64,000 nt of DNA from Thiomicrorhabdus sp. 6S3-12 (GTDB lineage: Bacteria; Pseudomonadota; Gammaproteobacteria; Thiomicrospirales; Thiomicrospiraceae), in NCBI RefSeq assembly GCF_017571475.1, contig NZ_JAGETW010000001.1:1-64000 (forward strand), given 5' to 3'. This document shows positions 18,671 to 28,380 of the stretch, one piece after another. A program made the position numbers and the translations under genes. Under the pieces are notes generated by a model, which was not told the DNA's origin, did not search any database, and saw only the letters and a list, made by a program, of their open reading frames with translations. How positions within the stretch are numbered: position 1 is the first letter of the stretch; the number at the start of each line of letters is the position of its first letter.

Positions 18671-19447
18671 TTACTCTTCCAGTTTACGCGTAAAGACCCA
18701 GTCGGTTTCATTCGACATTTCCGGCTCAAATCCATAGCCCTGATAATCGAAGTATTTCAGCCCTTCGGCTTCTTCCAGTTTGTGATCCGCTGCATAACGA
18801 GCCATCAGACCACGCGCTTTTTTCGCATGGAAACTGATAATCTTATATTTACCGCCTTTCCAATCCTTGAAAATCGGCGTAATGATCCGCCCGTTCAGCG
18901 CTTTTTTATCAATCGCTTTGAAATACTCGTTCGATGCCAGATTTACGATTGTTTTGCTGCCCTGCGCTTGCAGATCCCGGTTCAGAGACTCGCTTAATTT
19001 CGCCCCCCAGAACTGATACAGATCCTTGCCTTTATGGTTGGCGAACTTGGTGCCCATTTCCAGGCGGTATGGCAACATCAGATCACATGGTTTTAAGAGT
19101 CCGTAAAGCCCGGAAAGAATACGCAGATGCTTCTGCAGATAATCAATCGACTCCTGATCCAGACTGTACGCATCCAGCCCCTGATAAACATCCCCTTTGA
19201 ACAACCATGCAGACTGCTTTGCTCTGTCTTCGGCAAACGGGTAAGTCCACTCCTGAAATCGCTGGTAATTCAACTCGGAAAGTTTTTCACTGATGCTCAT
19301 CAGCTGGCCGATCTCCACCGGTCCAAGCTGCTGCAGCTGCTCAATCAGTTCCTTGGCTTCCTCAGCAAACTGAAACTGAGTCGCGGTCGCAGTCTGAACC
19401 GGCGTCTTTTCATCCAGCGACTTGGCTGGAGAAACAAGCATTAACAT
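18671..19447 (-). CDS. yaaA: peroxide stress protein YaaA
   Basis: The 258-residue protein belongs to the YaaA/DUF328 family, which limits free iron and DNA damage during hydrogen peroxide stress. Diagnostic segments are [10 protein letters not shown] at the start, [48 protein letters not shown] and [18 protein letters not shown] stands just before the ATG. It is a single gene converging on hslO with a shared terminator. The neighbouring redox chaperone may be only a chance association. Confidence 0.95.
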   Translation of the reverse strand: MLMLVSPAKSLDEKTPVQTATATQFQFAEEAKELIEQLQQLGPVEIGQLMSISEKLSELNYQRFQEWTYPFAEDRAKQSAWLFKGDVYQGLDAYSLDQESIDYLQKHLRILSGLYGLLKPCDLMLPYRLEMGTKFANHKGKDLYQFWGAKLSESLNRDLQAQGSKTIVNLASNEYFKAIDKKALNGRIITPIFKDWKGGKYKIISFHAKKARGLMARYAADHKLEEAEGLKYFDYQGYGFEPEMSNETDWVFTRKLEE

Positions 19448-19492
19448 GGTGAACTCCTGAAAAAATTAACGGGGGTAGAAAAATTCGCTGAT

Positions 19493-19517
19493 AAAAAACC
19501 CAGCACAAGGCCGGGTT
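19493..19517 (-). terminator. minCDE operon terminator
   Basis: On the minus strand AACCCGGC and GCTGGGTT form a stem (one G-U) followed by TTTTTATC. It lies about 20 bases after the minE stop codon. Confidence 0.82.
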
Positions 19518-19537
19518 CGCTAGAAACAGGCAACGGT

Positions 19538-19795
19538 TTACTTATCTTCCGGAAGAACCAGGTTCAGCTCCAGAACCTCGAAGCCGTTCTCTTCATCAAT
19601 TGAAATCTTCAACTGATCCTGATCAATCTCGACGTATTTAGCAATCACCTGCAAAATTTCATCACGCATTTTCGGCAAGTAGTCCGGCGCTTTTGCTTCC
19701 GTTCTTTCATGCGCTAAAAGGATCTGCAAGCGATCCTTTGCCAGATTTGCAGACTTCTTTTTTCGTTGCCCGAGTAGATAGTCTAGTAAAGCCAT
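19538..19795 (-). CDS. minE: cell division topological specificity factor MinE
   Basis: The 85-residue protein has the MinE anti-MinCD segment (KDRLQILLAHERT) near residues 20-32 and the C-terminal topological domain ending with EVLELNLVLPED. MinE drives pole-to-pole oscillation of MinCD and so places the septum at midcell. It follows minD by two bases and closes the minC-minD-minE operon. Confidence 0.96.
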   Translation of the reverse strand: MALLDYLLGQRKKKSANLAKDRLQILLAHERTEAKAPDYLPKMRDEILQVIAKYVEIDQDQLKISIDEENGFEVLELNLVLPEDK

Positions 19796-19797
19796 AA

Positions 19798-20613
19798 TTA
19801 TTTTTTCCCGAATAGTTTATTAAGGAAGCCTTTCTTCTCTTCAGTCAGGAAACGGTGCTCCTTCTCTTCACCCAAGAAACGCTCAACAATATCCAGGTAC
19901 GCCTGAGCCGCATCGGAGTTGTCGTTCAAAACAACCGGCTCACCCGAGTTGGAGGCATTCAAAACTTCCTGTGATTCAGGTACCACACCCAATAGCTTGA
20001 TGCTCAATAGGTCGATAACATCATCATGCGACAACATTTCACCGGCATTGACTCGGCTAGGGTTATAACGGGTCAGCACCAGATGTTCGACAACCGGATC
20101 TTCGCCTTTCTCGGCGCGGCGGGATTTAGCCTGTAGAATCCCCAGGATACGATCGGAATCGCGTACCGAAGAAACCTCAGGGTTGGTCACGACAATTGCC
20201 TCGTCCGCGAAATACAGCGCCAGCTGAGCCCCTTTTTCGATCCCGGCCGGAGAGTCACAGATAATGTAGTCAAAGCCGTCCGCTTTAAGTTCCTCGATGA
20301 CTTTCTCAACGCCTTCCAGTGTCAAAGCGTCTTTATCACGGGTCTGTGACGCCGCCAGAATATACAGACCTTCAACACGTTTATCTTTAATCAATGCCTG
20401 TTTAAGCGTCGCTTCACCCTGCACCACATTGACGAAATCATAAACTACGCGGCGCTCGACGCCCATAATCAGATCCAGATTACGCAGACCCACATCAAAA
20501 TCGATAACCGCAACCTTGTTGCCTTTCAGCGCCAGCGCCGTTGAAATGCTCGCGCTCGTCGTGGTTTTACCGACTCCGCCCTTTCCAGAAGTGACCACTA
20601 TGACTCTTGACAC
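19798..20613 (-). CDS. minD: septum site-determining ATPase MinD
   Basis: The 271-residue ParA-type ATPase carries the deviant Walker A GKGGVGKTT near the N-terminus. It also has DFDVGLRNLDLIMG (switch I), DYIICDSPAGIE (Walker B) and a C-terminal amphipathic membrane-targeting helix (GFLNKLFGKK). The GTG at 20613 has AGGAG 9 bases upstream and gives the normal SRVIVVTSGKGG start. The open frame reaches further upstream to 20652, but this adds non-family residues. It recruits MinC and is displaced by MinE. Confidence 0.97.
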   Translation of the reverse strand: MSRVIVVTSGKGGVGKTTTSASISTALALKGNKVAVIDFDVGLRNLDLIMGVERRVVYDFVNVVQGEATLKQALIKDKRVEGLYILAASQTRDKDALTLEGVEKVIEELKADGFDYIICDSPAGIEKGAQLALYFADEAIVVTNPEVSSVRDSDRILGILQAKSRRAEKGEDPVVEHLVLTRYNPSRVNAGEMLSHDDVIDLLSIKLLGVVPESQEVLNASNSGEPVVLNDNSDAAQAYLDIVERFLGEEKEHRFLTEEKKGFLNKLFGKK

Positions 20614-20662
20614 TCTAAACTCTCCTAATCTCTGATTAATCTTAATAATCAACTATTTAAAA

Positions 20663-21403
20663 TTAAATATGGTTTATCACCAATTGTTCTTGTTGTAATT
20701 TGACTTCAACCAGACCGTTGCCTTTGAACTCTTCGGCAATATCGTCTGCCAGCTGATAAACGCCGGCGATGCAGACCAACTCCGGATCCAGCTGCTTGGC
20801 AAAAATTTTTGCTTCCATTTCGCCGGATGAACCGGCGATGGCTTTGCCCTGCATTTTACCGAAAACGGTGATATTACCGTCGGCAATAATCTCCGCTCCC
20901 GGATTGACCGATCCCAGAATAATCAGATCGCGGTCTTTGGCATACACCTGCTGTCCGGAACGCACCGCACGCTCAATCACCAGCGCGGATTTCAATCCGC
21001 CTTCATCCAGCACCACAGGCGCATAATTCTGCGGCTCTTCCGCCCCCTGTTTGTCAGCGGACTGCTCGTCTTTTTTCTCTTTGGTCGTCGGACGACGCGT
21101 ATCTTCCGGGAAAATGGCCAGACCGGCGAAATTCGCCTGACTCTGAATCATCGGATCCTGCGAGCGCAGTCCGATCGGAATCATCTGCAACTGATGCAGG
21201 TATTCAACCAGCAAAGCAAGGAAAGTCGGATCGCTGATTTCAATTTTAGGCTCAAGAATGATCGGAATTCCGACAAAGAAACTCGGTGCCTGCTCGATCT
21301 TTCTGGCCAGAGCCGCTTTGGTTTCATTAATATCCGCTGAATGGAGATGCAGAACGGTGAGAGAGAGAACCGAACCTTTTAATTCTATGACTTTTTCAGA
21401 CAT
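20663..21403 (-). CDS. minC: septum site-determining protein MinC
   Basis: The 246-residue FtsZ-assembly inhibitor has an N-terminal FtsZ-binding domain (residues about 1-105). A polar linker rich in Lys, Asp and Gln follows (TKEKKDEQSADKQGAEEP). The C-terminal beta-helix domain has VRSGQQVYAKDRDLIILG, VNPGAEIIADGNI and GKMQGKAIAG, which bind MinD. It is the first gene of the min operon, and its ATG faces a 269-base gap with no other convincing gene. Confidence 0.96.
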   Translation of the reverse strand: MSEKVIELKGSVLSLTVLHLHSADINETKAALARKIEQAPSFFVGIPIILEPKIEISDPTFLALLVEYLHQLQMIPIGLRSQDPMIQSQANFAGLAIFPEDTRRPTTKEKKDEQSADKQGAEEPQNYAPVVLDEGGLKSALVIERAVRSGQQVYAKDRDLIILGSVNPGAEIIADGNITVFGKMQGKAIAGSSGEMEAKIFAKQLDPELVCIAGVYQLADDIAEEFKGNGLVEVKLQQEQLVINHI

Positions 21404-21672
21404 TCGTTATGACTTTATCGTTTTTGTTTGTATGTGTTTTTATATGCACTGGTTCTGCCGCCGGAAAACAGCTTTGCTGGATCCGGTCAGCCAGCCCTGA
21501 CGCCGCCGCAAGCGACTTGTTCGATGTTTTTCTAGCGGGCAAATCGCTCACGAATCGAGGTTACGAGATTCGCTGTAAAACCTTGCGAAACATCTCGCAC
21601 TGATTTTAGATTTTAATTGCCGCAAATACTACCTTATGGCGGAAATAAGCGACGATTTTCGCACAAAATATA

Positions 21673-21930
21673 TTAAGGGGTAATCCCCGCGCCTTCCAGA
21701 AAATGTTTCAGACGGGTGACATCCCCTTTATCACTCAACTCATGTCCGTGATGCGGCAGACTGATAATCAACTCGGCATGGCCAATGCGAATGCGTGCTT
21801 TACTCGCAGTCGTGTAGTCAATTTCGGCACCGTAATGCTCCAGAGTCGCAGCCAGCTTTTTCCAATCCAGATTGGTCGCTATCGGATGCGCAAAAACCTT
21901 ACGCAGCATATTTTTATGTTTCTGACTCAT
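21673..21930 (-). CDS. solitary HicA-like small protein
   Basis: The 85-residue protein resembles the broad HicA mRNA-interferase fold as seen in chromosomal hypothetical proteins: KMLRKVFAHP-like start, LDWKKLAATLEHYGAEI, a central beta hairpin and LKHFLEGAGI at the end. The catalytic Gly-Ser-His of active HicA is not visible (SKARIRIG instead), although SLPHHGHE follows. No hicB antitoxin gene lies next to it. It is therefore probably not an active toxin module, and the family assignment is moderate. Start and stop are unambiguous. Confidence 0.65.
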   Translation of the reverse strand: MSQKHKNMLRKVFAHPIATNLDWKKLAATLEHYGAEIDYTTASKARIRIGHAELIISLPHHGHELSDKGDVTRLKHFLEGAGITP

Positions 21931-22001
21931 CTCCGTCTCCTTAAGATCTCCACTGGCGTCGCCACACGCTCAACGCTCTGATAGTTTCCATCATAGTCGA
22001 T

Positions 22002-22709
22002 CTATCGCAAATTACGTTGCAGCAGGTCAATTTCCTTCTCACTCAGGTGACGCCACTGGCCCTGAGCCAGACCGCTTAGCGGCAAACCGGCGAACTCGAC
22101 GCGCTGCAGACGCAAAACCTGTAACCCGACCTGTCGGCACATTCGTCGAATCTGTCGATGCAGTCCCTGCTGCAATACGATCTGCAGAACATTCGGAGCC
22201 AGCGTGGATACACTGCAAGGCAAGGTTTTCTGTTCTCCTAACAGCATGCCGCCCGCCAACAGGCGCCGCTGCTCGTCGCTGGCGGCTTTATCCACCGTGA
22301 CCAGATAGATTTTGTCCTTGCCCTGACGCTTGTGCAGCAGAGCATCGGCAAACTGGCCCTGATTAGTCAAAAGCAGCAAGCCTTCCGAATCCTTATCCAG
22401 GCGCCCGATCGGGAGCCAGTGCGACGGCAGCGCAAGCCCGACATCGATTAAAGCCTGCGTCAAATTATTCTCGACTTCAAGCGCTTTGCTACAGACTACG
22501 CCTCTGGGCTTGTGATAGAGCACAAACCATCTTTCCGGGAGAAGATTAGTGATCGACCGGCCTGCGATACGAATATGATCCGCTTCGGAAACCTGCATCC
22601 CCAACTCGGCCGGAAAACCGTTTACTTCGACTTTACCGGCGCGGATCAAGCGGTCGGCGGCACGACGGGAGCAGACTCCGTAACGACTGAGGTATTGATT
22701 AAGGCGCAA
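22002..22709 (-). CDS. rluF: rRNA pseudouridine synthase, RsuA/RluF type
   Basis: The 235-residue enzyme has an N-terminal S4 RNA-binding domain (RLNQYLSRYGVCSRRAADRLIRAGKVEVNG). The catalytic domain has the Asp in GRLDKDSEGLLLLTN, then KIYLVTVDK and GLHRQIRRMCRQVG. The last motif is closest to RluF, which modifies U2604 of 23S rRNA, but RluB/RluE/RsuA cannot be excluded. It lies 9 bases after murU on the same strand, so it may be co-transcribed with amgK-murU. The basic C-terminal tail of E. coli RluF is absent. Confidence 0.85.
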   Translation of the reverse strand: MRLNQYLSRYGVCSRRAADRLIRAGKVEVNGFPAELGMQVSEADHIRIAGRSITNLLPERWFVLYHKPRGVVCSKALEVENNLTQALIDVGLALPSHWLPIGRLDKDSEGLLLLTNQGQFADALLHKRQGKDKIYLVTVDKAASDEQRRLLAGGMLLGEQKTLPCSVSTLAPNVLQIVLQQGLHRQIRRMCRQVGLQVLRLQRVEFAGLPLSGLAQGQWRHLSEKEIDLLQRNLR

Positions 22710-22718
22710 AACCGCTCC

Positions 22719-23426
22719 TTAGGCGTCAGGACATAAATGCTGCTGAGCTTCCTGCAGCCGATCCAGCGTACCGATATCCGACCAATAGCCATGAAACACT
22801 TCGCCGTCGAGCAGCTGCTTGTTCATTGCCGCCCTAAGAATCGGTGCCAGCGCAATAAAATCGACTTTCATCCCGGAAAACAACTGCGGCTTCAACACGC
22901 TCAGTCCGGCAAACGTAAATTCGCCCTGTTCACTCACTAGCCCGTCATGCAGGCCAAAATCCCCCTTGGCATTGAACGCCGGGCTCGGTACAAGCGTTAA
23001 ATGCCCCATTTTTCCGGAAGACTGTTGCAGTTGGCGTGCGGACTGCACCAAGCAGTTAAAGTCATAGTCACAGTAAACATCGCCGTTAATCAACAAAAAC
23101 GGCTCTTCGCCCAGTTTCGGCAATGCATTAATAATCCCGCCGGCTGTTTCCAGCCCGCCTTCGGGTTCGGGCGAATAATCGATTTCCAGTCCCCAACGCT
23201 CCCCGCTTCCCAAGCCCTCTTCAATCTGCTTGCCGAGCCAGGCATGATTGATCACCACTTTACGGATTCCCGCGGCCGCCAATTTTCGCAGATGGTACTC
23301 AATCAAAGGCACGCCACACAGCGGTACCAGCGGTTTGGGAATTTTATCGGTCAAGGGACGCAGACGGTTGCCGCGTCCGGCGGCCAGAATCATCGCGCGC
23401 GGGACAAACTCTCCTGCACCGCTCAT
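22719..23426 (-). CDS. murU: N-acetylmuramate-1-phosphate uridylyltransferase
   Basis: The 235-residue nucleotidyltransferase starts AMILAAGRGNRLRPLTDKIPKPL, the nucleotide-binding signature, and contains FLLINGDVYCDYDF and a late FHGYWSDIGTLDRL. MurU makes UDP-MurNAc from MurNAc-1-phosphate in peptidoglycan recycling, bypassing fosfomycin-sensitive de novo synthesis. The ATG at 23426 overlaps the amgK stop codon (ATGA), so the open frame extending to 23492 is not the start. Pairing with amgK distinguishes it from generic mannose-1-phosphate guanylyltransferases. Confidence 0.88.
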   Translation of the reverse strand: MSGAGEFVPRAMILAAGRGNRLRPLTDKIPKPLVPLCGVPLIEYHLRKLAAAGIRKVVINHAWLGKQIEEGLGSGERWGLEIDYSPEPEGGLETAGGIINALPKLGEEPFLLINGDVYCDYDFNCLVQSARQLQQSSGKMGHLTLVPSPAFNAKGDFGLHDGLVSEQGEFTFAGLSVLKPQLFSGMKVDFIALAPILRAAMNKQLLDGEVFHGYWSDIGTLDRLQEAQQHLCPDA

Positions 23427-24520
23427 GAGGCCGCCTTGGATGAAGAGGCCGTTTGAAACTCGGCATTCAGTTTTTCCACTTGCGGAAGCCACTGGTCTTC
23501 GATCCAGCCGACCAGAGGGCGCATTTCCTTATAATCCGATCCGATGGAAGCGATATATTGCAAGGTCTGCGGAATATCGTGCAGATAACCTTCCTTTCCG
23601 TCTCGATGCCAGAGACGGGCAAAAATTCCGGAAGCCTTCAGGTGTCGCTGAATCCCCATCAAATCGAAAGCGCGCTGAAAATCGTTCCATTGCCCCTTAT
23701 CCAGAACCTGGTGTTGACACAATTCCAGAAAGTAGGCTCGCAGCCACTCTTCAACCTGCTCCTGAGGCCAGGCGATGTAGCAGTCGCGCAACAAAGAGAC
23801 GGCGTCGTAGGATAAAGGGCCCTTAACCGCATCCTGAAAATCGAGAATGCCCGGATTGCGTCCAGGCGCCAGCATCAGGTTGCGACTGTGATAGTCTCTA
23901 TGCACATAAGTTTGCGGCTGCTGCAACGCAGAATCGATCAGACACTGCTTCATCTCCTGCCACTGCGCTTTCTGCAGTTTATCGAATTCGCGGGTCAGGT
24001 GTTTTTCGCCCAGCCAATCCGGAAACAGGTCCATTTCGCGGTTCAGCAGCGCGCTATCATAGCTCGGTAAATGCACTGCCTGCTGGCAAGTACGGCTCTG
24101 AAGCTGCACCAGAGCACTTAACGCCTGACGATAGAGCTCATCAACTCGGCTTTCATCAACATTTTGCAGTTCGTTCAGGTAAGTGGTTGACCCGAGATCG
24201 GTCAATAGCAGAAAGCCCTGTTGCAGATCCTGATCCAACACCTTAGGTACATTCAGACCGATTTCTTGCAGCGTCCGCGCCACATCGATAAAAGGCCGGC
24301 AGTCTTCATGCTGCGGCGGCGCATCCATAATAATCAGGCGATCATTGTGATATCCGAGTTCTTCGGAACTCGGCTCAGTAAAAGGCGCGGCCAACTCAAT
24401 TCTGAAATAGCGTCGAAAACTTGCATCACTTGAAGCCGGTACCGGCTCGCTGAAAGTTCGTCCCTGTAAAATCGGCAACTGCTCAAGCCAATCACAAATC
24501 TGTTGAAATCTTTCGTCCAT
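23423..24520 (-). CDS. amgK: N-acetylmuramate/N-acetylglucosamine kinase AmgK
   Basis: The 365-residue protein is of the aminoglycoside-phosphotransferase fold. It has VHRDYHSRNLML (catalytic HxD-like loop) and GILDFQDAVKGPLSYD (metal-binding DFQDA). AmgK phosphorylates MurNAc at the anomeric position, giving the substrate of MurU, with which it overlaps by 4 bases. The pair is divergent from lptD, as in Pseudomonas. The length is slightly above the Pseudomonas enzyme. Assignment rests on fold, the murU partner and gene order. Confidence 0.88.
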   Translation of the reverse strand: MDERFQQICDWLEQLPILQGRTFSEPVPASSDASFRRYFRIELAAPFTEPSSEELGYHNDRLIIMDAPPQHEDCRPFIDVARTLQEIGLNVPKVLDQDLQQGFLLLTDLGSTTYLNELQNVDESRVDELYRQALSALVQLQSRTCQQAVHLPSYDSALLNREMDLFPDWLGEKHLTREFDKLQKAQWQEMKQCLIDSALQQPQTYVHRDYHSRNLMLAPGRNPGILDFQDAVKGPLSYDAVSLLRDCYIAWPQEQVEEWLRAYFLELCQHQVLDKGQWNDFQRAFDLMGIQRHLKASGIFARLWHRDGKEGYLHDIPQTLQYIASIGSDYKEMRPLVGWIEDQWLPQVEKLNAEFQTASSSKAAS

Positions 24521-24577
24521 TAGTCGTTAATCCAGTTAAAATAGGCGATTCACGAATAATTCATTATTGTCTGCGTA

Positions 24578-26935
24578 ATGTCAAATATCGGGCCTCATTT
24601 CCAACTGCATTCTATACCGCATTTAAAACGTAAAACGCTGGTCTGTACGCTCGCAGCCCTCGGCTTTGTCGGCGCAGCGCCCGTATATTCAGTAGAAGAA
24701 TTCGCGGACAAAACGGAATTAACTGCGGAGCAGAAAGCCTGTCTGCCTGCGCTGATCACCCCGCGTCCGGAAGTCTGGCCGAAATCCGATCTGAGCGAGA
24801 AAGTCGGTCCGATGCAGGAAGACGAGGCTCTATTGAATCAACCGATCCGCATTCGCGCCGACGATCTACAGCAACAGGGCAAACAGTCTCTAAGCTTATC
24901 CGGCGATGTCGAACTCGAACATCCAAAAATCCGTATCTACTCCGATGATTTGCAAGTCGATCTTGAAAACAAGCGTGCACAGATGCAAGGCAATATCCGC
25001 CTGTTGCAGGAGCAGTTCAGCCTGACGGCACAACAGCTTGATATCGACGAGCAAAACCTGAAAATCGGCCCTAACCGCTATCAGATCATTCCCAGCCGGG
25101 CTTACGGTGAATCCGATGCCATAGAGGTCAACCAACAGAAACAGCGAGCCGAACTGAAATCGGCCAGTCTGACGACCTGTAAGCTGAACAGCAAAGGGAA
25201 AAAAGACTGGGATCTGCAAGCAAGGGAAATCGTGGTCGATCAGCAAAAGCAGCGGGTTATCGCCAGAGACGCGACCCTGAAGGTCAGGGAAATCCCGATT
25301 TTCTACAGCCCATACTTCGACTACCCTTTGAACGATCGTGCCAGCGGATTACTCTTCCCGGAAATCGGCTCTTACAAAGCGCTGAATAACGATGAACGCA
25401 CCCAATACATCAAAATTCCGTACTATTTCGCGCTGGCGCCGAACTACGACGACACCGTGAATATCATCCCCATGTCGCAACAGGGACTGGCGCTGGACAA
25501 TGAATTCCGCTACCTCGGAAACTTAAGCGGCAGCCGCCAGCGCTGGGAAGTCGAAACCAGCCTGTACCGCAGTGATGAAAGTTTGAGCGAAGCTGAAAAC
25601 CCGCGCTGGCGTATGGTGGTCAATAATCAGCAGCAATGGGGCGAACATGTCAATGCCAGAATCAACTGGCACCAGACTTCGGACGCCAATGTCTACAATG
25701 ACGCGCCGATCGATAAGGATTACACCAATGCGACCCGCGCCCCGCAGGAAATGCAGCTGAACTATCAAAGCGAACGTTTTTCCGCCCACGCACTCTACAG
25801 CGGTTACGAAAAGCTGATCAATTTTCAGAACAACTATGAGAAACGCCCGGAAGTCGGCATGCAATACCGGCAACCGCTTAATGCTTTGACGAACTCCGCT
25901 CTGCCGGGCGACCTGGACTGGTATTTCAACAGTCAGGTCACCGACTTCCGCCTCAAGGAAACCGATACCTCGCGTGCGGAAGGGATGCGCTGGCACAATC
26001 AGAGCGGATTACGCTACCAGCAAAGAAAAACTTACGGCCAGTTCAATGCCCAGCTTAACGCCTATTACAGCGATTACCAACTGGACAACAGCGTCGTGGA
26101 AAGTGAAGAACGCTTTATTCCGCAAGCGGTAATCGACGGCGGACTGATTTTTGACCGACCTGTTTCGGTCGCCGGGAAGACCTATACCCAGACGCTGGAA
26201 CCGCAGATCCAATATCTGTACACCGCTTACCGCGAACAGAATCAGCTGCCGCTTTTCGATTCCGCGCTGCGCAGCCCTGATTTCAGCAACCTCTTCGCGC
26301 TGAACCCTTACGTGGGTTCCGATCGCATTGCCGACACCCATCAGGTCAGTGTTGCATTGAGCAGCCATTTTATCGACGCCAGCGGCAAGGAACGCCTGAA
26401 TCTCGGTATCGGTCAACTGTACCGTTTCACAGAATCCAAAGTGCTTGCCGAGGATGGTTTCAACGGCGACAGCGGAGCGTCGGATATTTATACCAAAGCG
26501 CAGCTGAATCTGGATGCCTTGCGCCTGCACTCGACGCTGGTGTTCGACCCGCAGCAAAAAGAGTTTACCGCCAGCAGCAACCGCGTTTTCTGGCAAGTCA
26601 ACGAGCGTAACGAGCTGTTTATCAACCACATTAAAATGGATCAGACCTCCTCGCAGGCAAACGAAAGCCTGATGCTGGGCGGTTATTCCAAGCTGAATCA
26701 GAACTGGCAGATGAGTCTGGTCACGAATTATGACCTGGATTTAAACCAGACTGTTGAGTCACAATTGAGTCTGCGATTCGACAGCTGCTGTTGGGCGGTT
26801 TCTGCAACAGCGGAACGCACACAACTGGCAAATGATTTGTATAATGACAGCATTCAATTTCAGTTCGAATTCAAAGGACTCAGTAATAACGACCAGTCTT
26901 TGAAGAAGAACTTGAGCAACCTATTTAACTTTTAG
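24578..26935 (+). CDS. lptD: LPS-assembly outer-membrane protein LptD
   Basis: The 785-residue beta-barrel protein inserts lipopolysaccharide into the outer leaflet. A signal peptide (LVCTLAALGFVGAAPVYS) is followed by a jellyroll domain (residues about 85-190, repeats such as IRIRADDLQQQG and VELEHPKIRIYSDDLQ), then the barrel. Four Cys are kept, C55, C201 and the pair C737/C738, matching the two inter-domain disulfides of E. coli LptD. The oxidative folding factors SurA (next gene) and DsbC (elsewhere in the window) act on this protein. The end, FEFKGL and a short Asn/Leu tail, is ordinary. Confidence 0.96.
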   Translation: MSNIGPHFQLHSIPHLKRKTLVCTLAALGFVGAAPVYSVEEFADKTELTAEQKACLPALITPRPEVWPKSDLSEKVGPMQEDEALLNQPIRIRADDLQQQGKQSLSLSGDVELEHPKIRIYSDDLQVDLENKRAQMQGNIRLLQEQFSLTAQQLDIDEQNLKIGPNRYQIIPSRAYGESDAIEVNQQKQRAELKSASLTTCKLNSKGKKDWDLQAREIVVDQQKQRVIARDATLKVREIPIFYSPYFDYPLNDRASGLLFPEIGSYKALNNDERTQYIKIPYYFALAPNYDDTVNIIPMSQQGLALDNEFRYLGNLSGSRQRWEVETSLYRSDESLSEAENPRWRMVVNNQQQWGEHVNARINWHQTSDANVYNDAPIDKDYTNATRAPQEMQLNYQSERFSAHALYSGYEKLINFQNNYEKRPEVGMQYRQPLNALTNSALPGDLDWYFNSQVTDFRLKETDTSRAEGMRWHNQSGLRYQQRKTYGQFNAQLNAYYSDYQLDNSVVESEERFIPQAVIDGGLIFDRPVSVAGKTYTQTLEPQIQYLYTAYREQNQLPLFDSALRSPDFSNLFALNPYVGSDRIADTHQVSVALSSHFIDASGKERLNLGIGQLYRFTESKVLAEDGFNGDSGASDIYTKAQLNLDALRLHSTLVFDPQQKEFTASSNRVFWQVNERNELFINHIKMDQTSSQANESLMLGGYSKLNQNWQMSLVTNYDLDLNQTVESQLSLRFDSCCWAVSATAERTQLANDLYNDSIQFQFEFKGLSNNDQSLKKNLSNLFNF

Positions 26936-26941
26936 TGATAC

Positions 26942-28264
26942 ATGATGAAATCAAAACTTAATTCCACCCTGCTTTCCCTATTGACGCTGTTTGCCATCGG
27001 CGGCCCTGTCAGTGCGGTTCACGCTGCCGAAACACCGGTAAACTCTCAGGACGCATTGGTCGACAGCATCGTTGCGGTGGTCAATGACCGCATTATTCTC
27101 AAAAGCGAACTGAACGCCAAATTACTGGAACAAGCAGAACAGCTGAAAAGCCAGAATATTTCGGTACAGGATGTTGACGCCCTGCGTGAGCAAGTTCTGG
27201 ATAGTTTGATTTTACAAGCCGTACAGCTAAGCCGCGCCGAACAGATCGGCCTGAAGATTTCCGATCAGGAACTCAACCAGCAGATGGAAAAAGTCGCCGC
27301 GCAAAACAATCTATCGCTACTCGAATTGCGCAACCGCCTGAATCTGGAAGCGGACAACGGCTTCAACCGTATTCGCGACAAAATCCGCAACCAGATGATT
27401 ATCCAGAAACTGCGCCAGAAAGAAGTGGTCAGCCGCGCTCAGGTGACCGAGAGCGAAATCAACAACTATCTAAAACGAATGACGCTGGCGAACAAGTATC
27501 GTGAAATCGAACTGCAGCACATCCTGATCGCCCTGCCGGAATCGGCAACCCAGCAGCAACGCCGCGACGCACTGCAAAAAATAACGCAACTGCGTCAACG
27601 TATTGTTCAGGGTGAAGATTTTGCTCAGTTGGCGGTACGCTATTCAAACGGCGCCAAGGCGCTCGATGGCGGGAACCTCGGCTGGATGAAAGACAGCGAA
27701 GTGCCGACCTTTTTCGCAAAACCGGTCGAACAGTTGTCTCTGGGCCAGGTCAGTCAGGTAATTCAAAGTCCGAGCGGCTTCCACCTGATTAAAATCGCCG
27801 ATGAACGTCAGGCGGGAACCCAAAAAGTGGACGAATACCACCTGTACCGCTTCCTGATCCTGAGTGACGATGCCATGCAACAATCCGAAGCGCCGCAATC
27901 TCTACAGAGCGTCGTCGCCAACATCAAGAGCCTTGAAGATTTCGAAGCCCTGAACCAGACCTATTCCGATATTCCGGAAGAGGTCAACGCCGACAGCGAT
28001 ATGGGCTGGCGGGCACAAGAGGAACTCGCCCCCGAACTGCAGAGTATTGTTGCCACACTGGATATCGGCCAGGCAACCCAGCCGATCGCCACCGATCGCG
28101 GCTGGCTGATCTATTATCTGGATGCGGTACGCTCGGTCAGTGAAGATGCTGCGGACAAGAAAGAACAGGCCGCCCGTGCGGTGCGTATGCGTAAGGCCAA
28201 CGAGATGTTTGATCTTTGGTTACGCCGTCTGAGAGACGAAGCGTTCGTACGCATTAATTTATAA
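26942..28264 (+). CDS. surA: periplasmic chaperone/prolyl isomerase SurA
   Basis: The 440-residue secreted chaperone escorts outer-membrane proteins, LptD among them. A signal peptide (LLSLLTLFAIGGPVSAVHA) precedes the N-domain (VDSIVAVVNDRIILKSEL). Two parvulin domains follow: P1 near residues 190-290 (ELQHILIALP, GGNLGWMKDSEVPTFF) and P2 near 295-395 (EYHLYRFLIL, SDMGWRAQEELAPEL), then the C-terminal helix. It starts 7 bases after the lptD stop codon, so the two are co-transcribed. The ATG at 26945 is an equally possible start. Confidence 0.96.
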   Translation: MMKSKLNSTLLSLLTLFAIGGPVSAVHAAETPVNSQDALVDSIVAVVNDRIILKSELNAKLLEQAEQLKSQNISVQDVDALREQVLDSLILQAVQLSRAEQIGLKISDQELNQQMEKVAAQNNLSLLELRNRLNLEADNGFNRIRDKIRNQMIIQKLRQKEVVSRAQVTESEINNYLKRMTLANKYREIELQHILIALPESATQQQRRDALQKITQLRQRIVQGEDFAQLAVRYSNGAKALDGGNLGWMKDSEVPTFFAKPVEQLSLGQVSQVIQSPSGFHLIKIADERQAGTQKVDEYHLYRFLILSDDAMQQSEAPQSLQSVVANIKSLEDFEALNQTYSDIPEEVNADSDMGWRAQEELAPELQSIVATLDIGQATQPIATDRGWLIYYLDAVRSVSEDAADKKEQAARAVRMRKANEMFDLWLRRLRDEAFVRINL

Positions 28265-28290
28265 TTCAGTACATACGCTTGATCAATCCA

Positions 28291-28331
28291 AGACCAGAGC
28301 GCGCAACCGCGCTTTGGTCTTTGTTTTTTAT
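28291..28331 (+). terminator. terminator after surA
   Basis: AGACCAGAGCGCG and CGCGCTTTGGTCT form a long stem with loop CAAC. TTGTTTTTTATT follows. It separates lptD-surA from pdxA at least in part. Confidence 0.88.
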
Positions 28332-28380
28332 TCAGGCGCATGAAAACAAATTTCAATAAAATTTTGAACAGGATAATTGA

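Noticed and set aside
21409-21603. Plus-strand frame of 64 codons with a hydrophobic start, upstream of minC
   Set aside because: No ribosome-binding site precedes it, it contains little beyond a signal-like stretch, and no homologue is recognised. It would need expression data.
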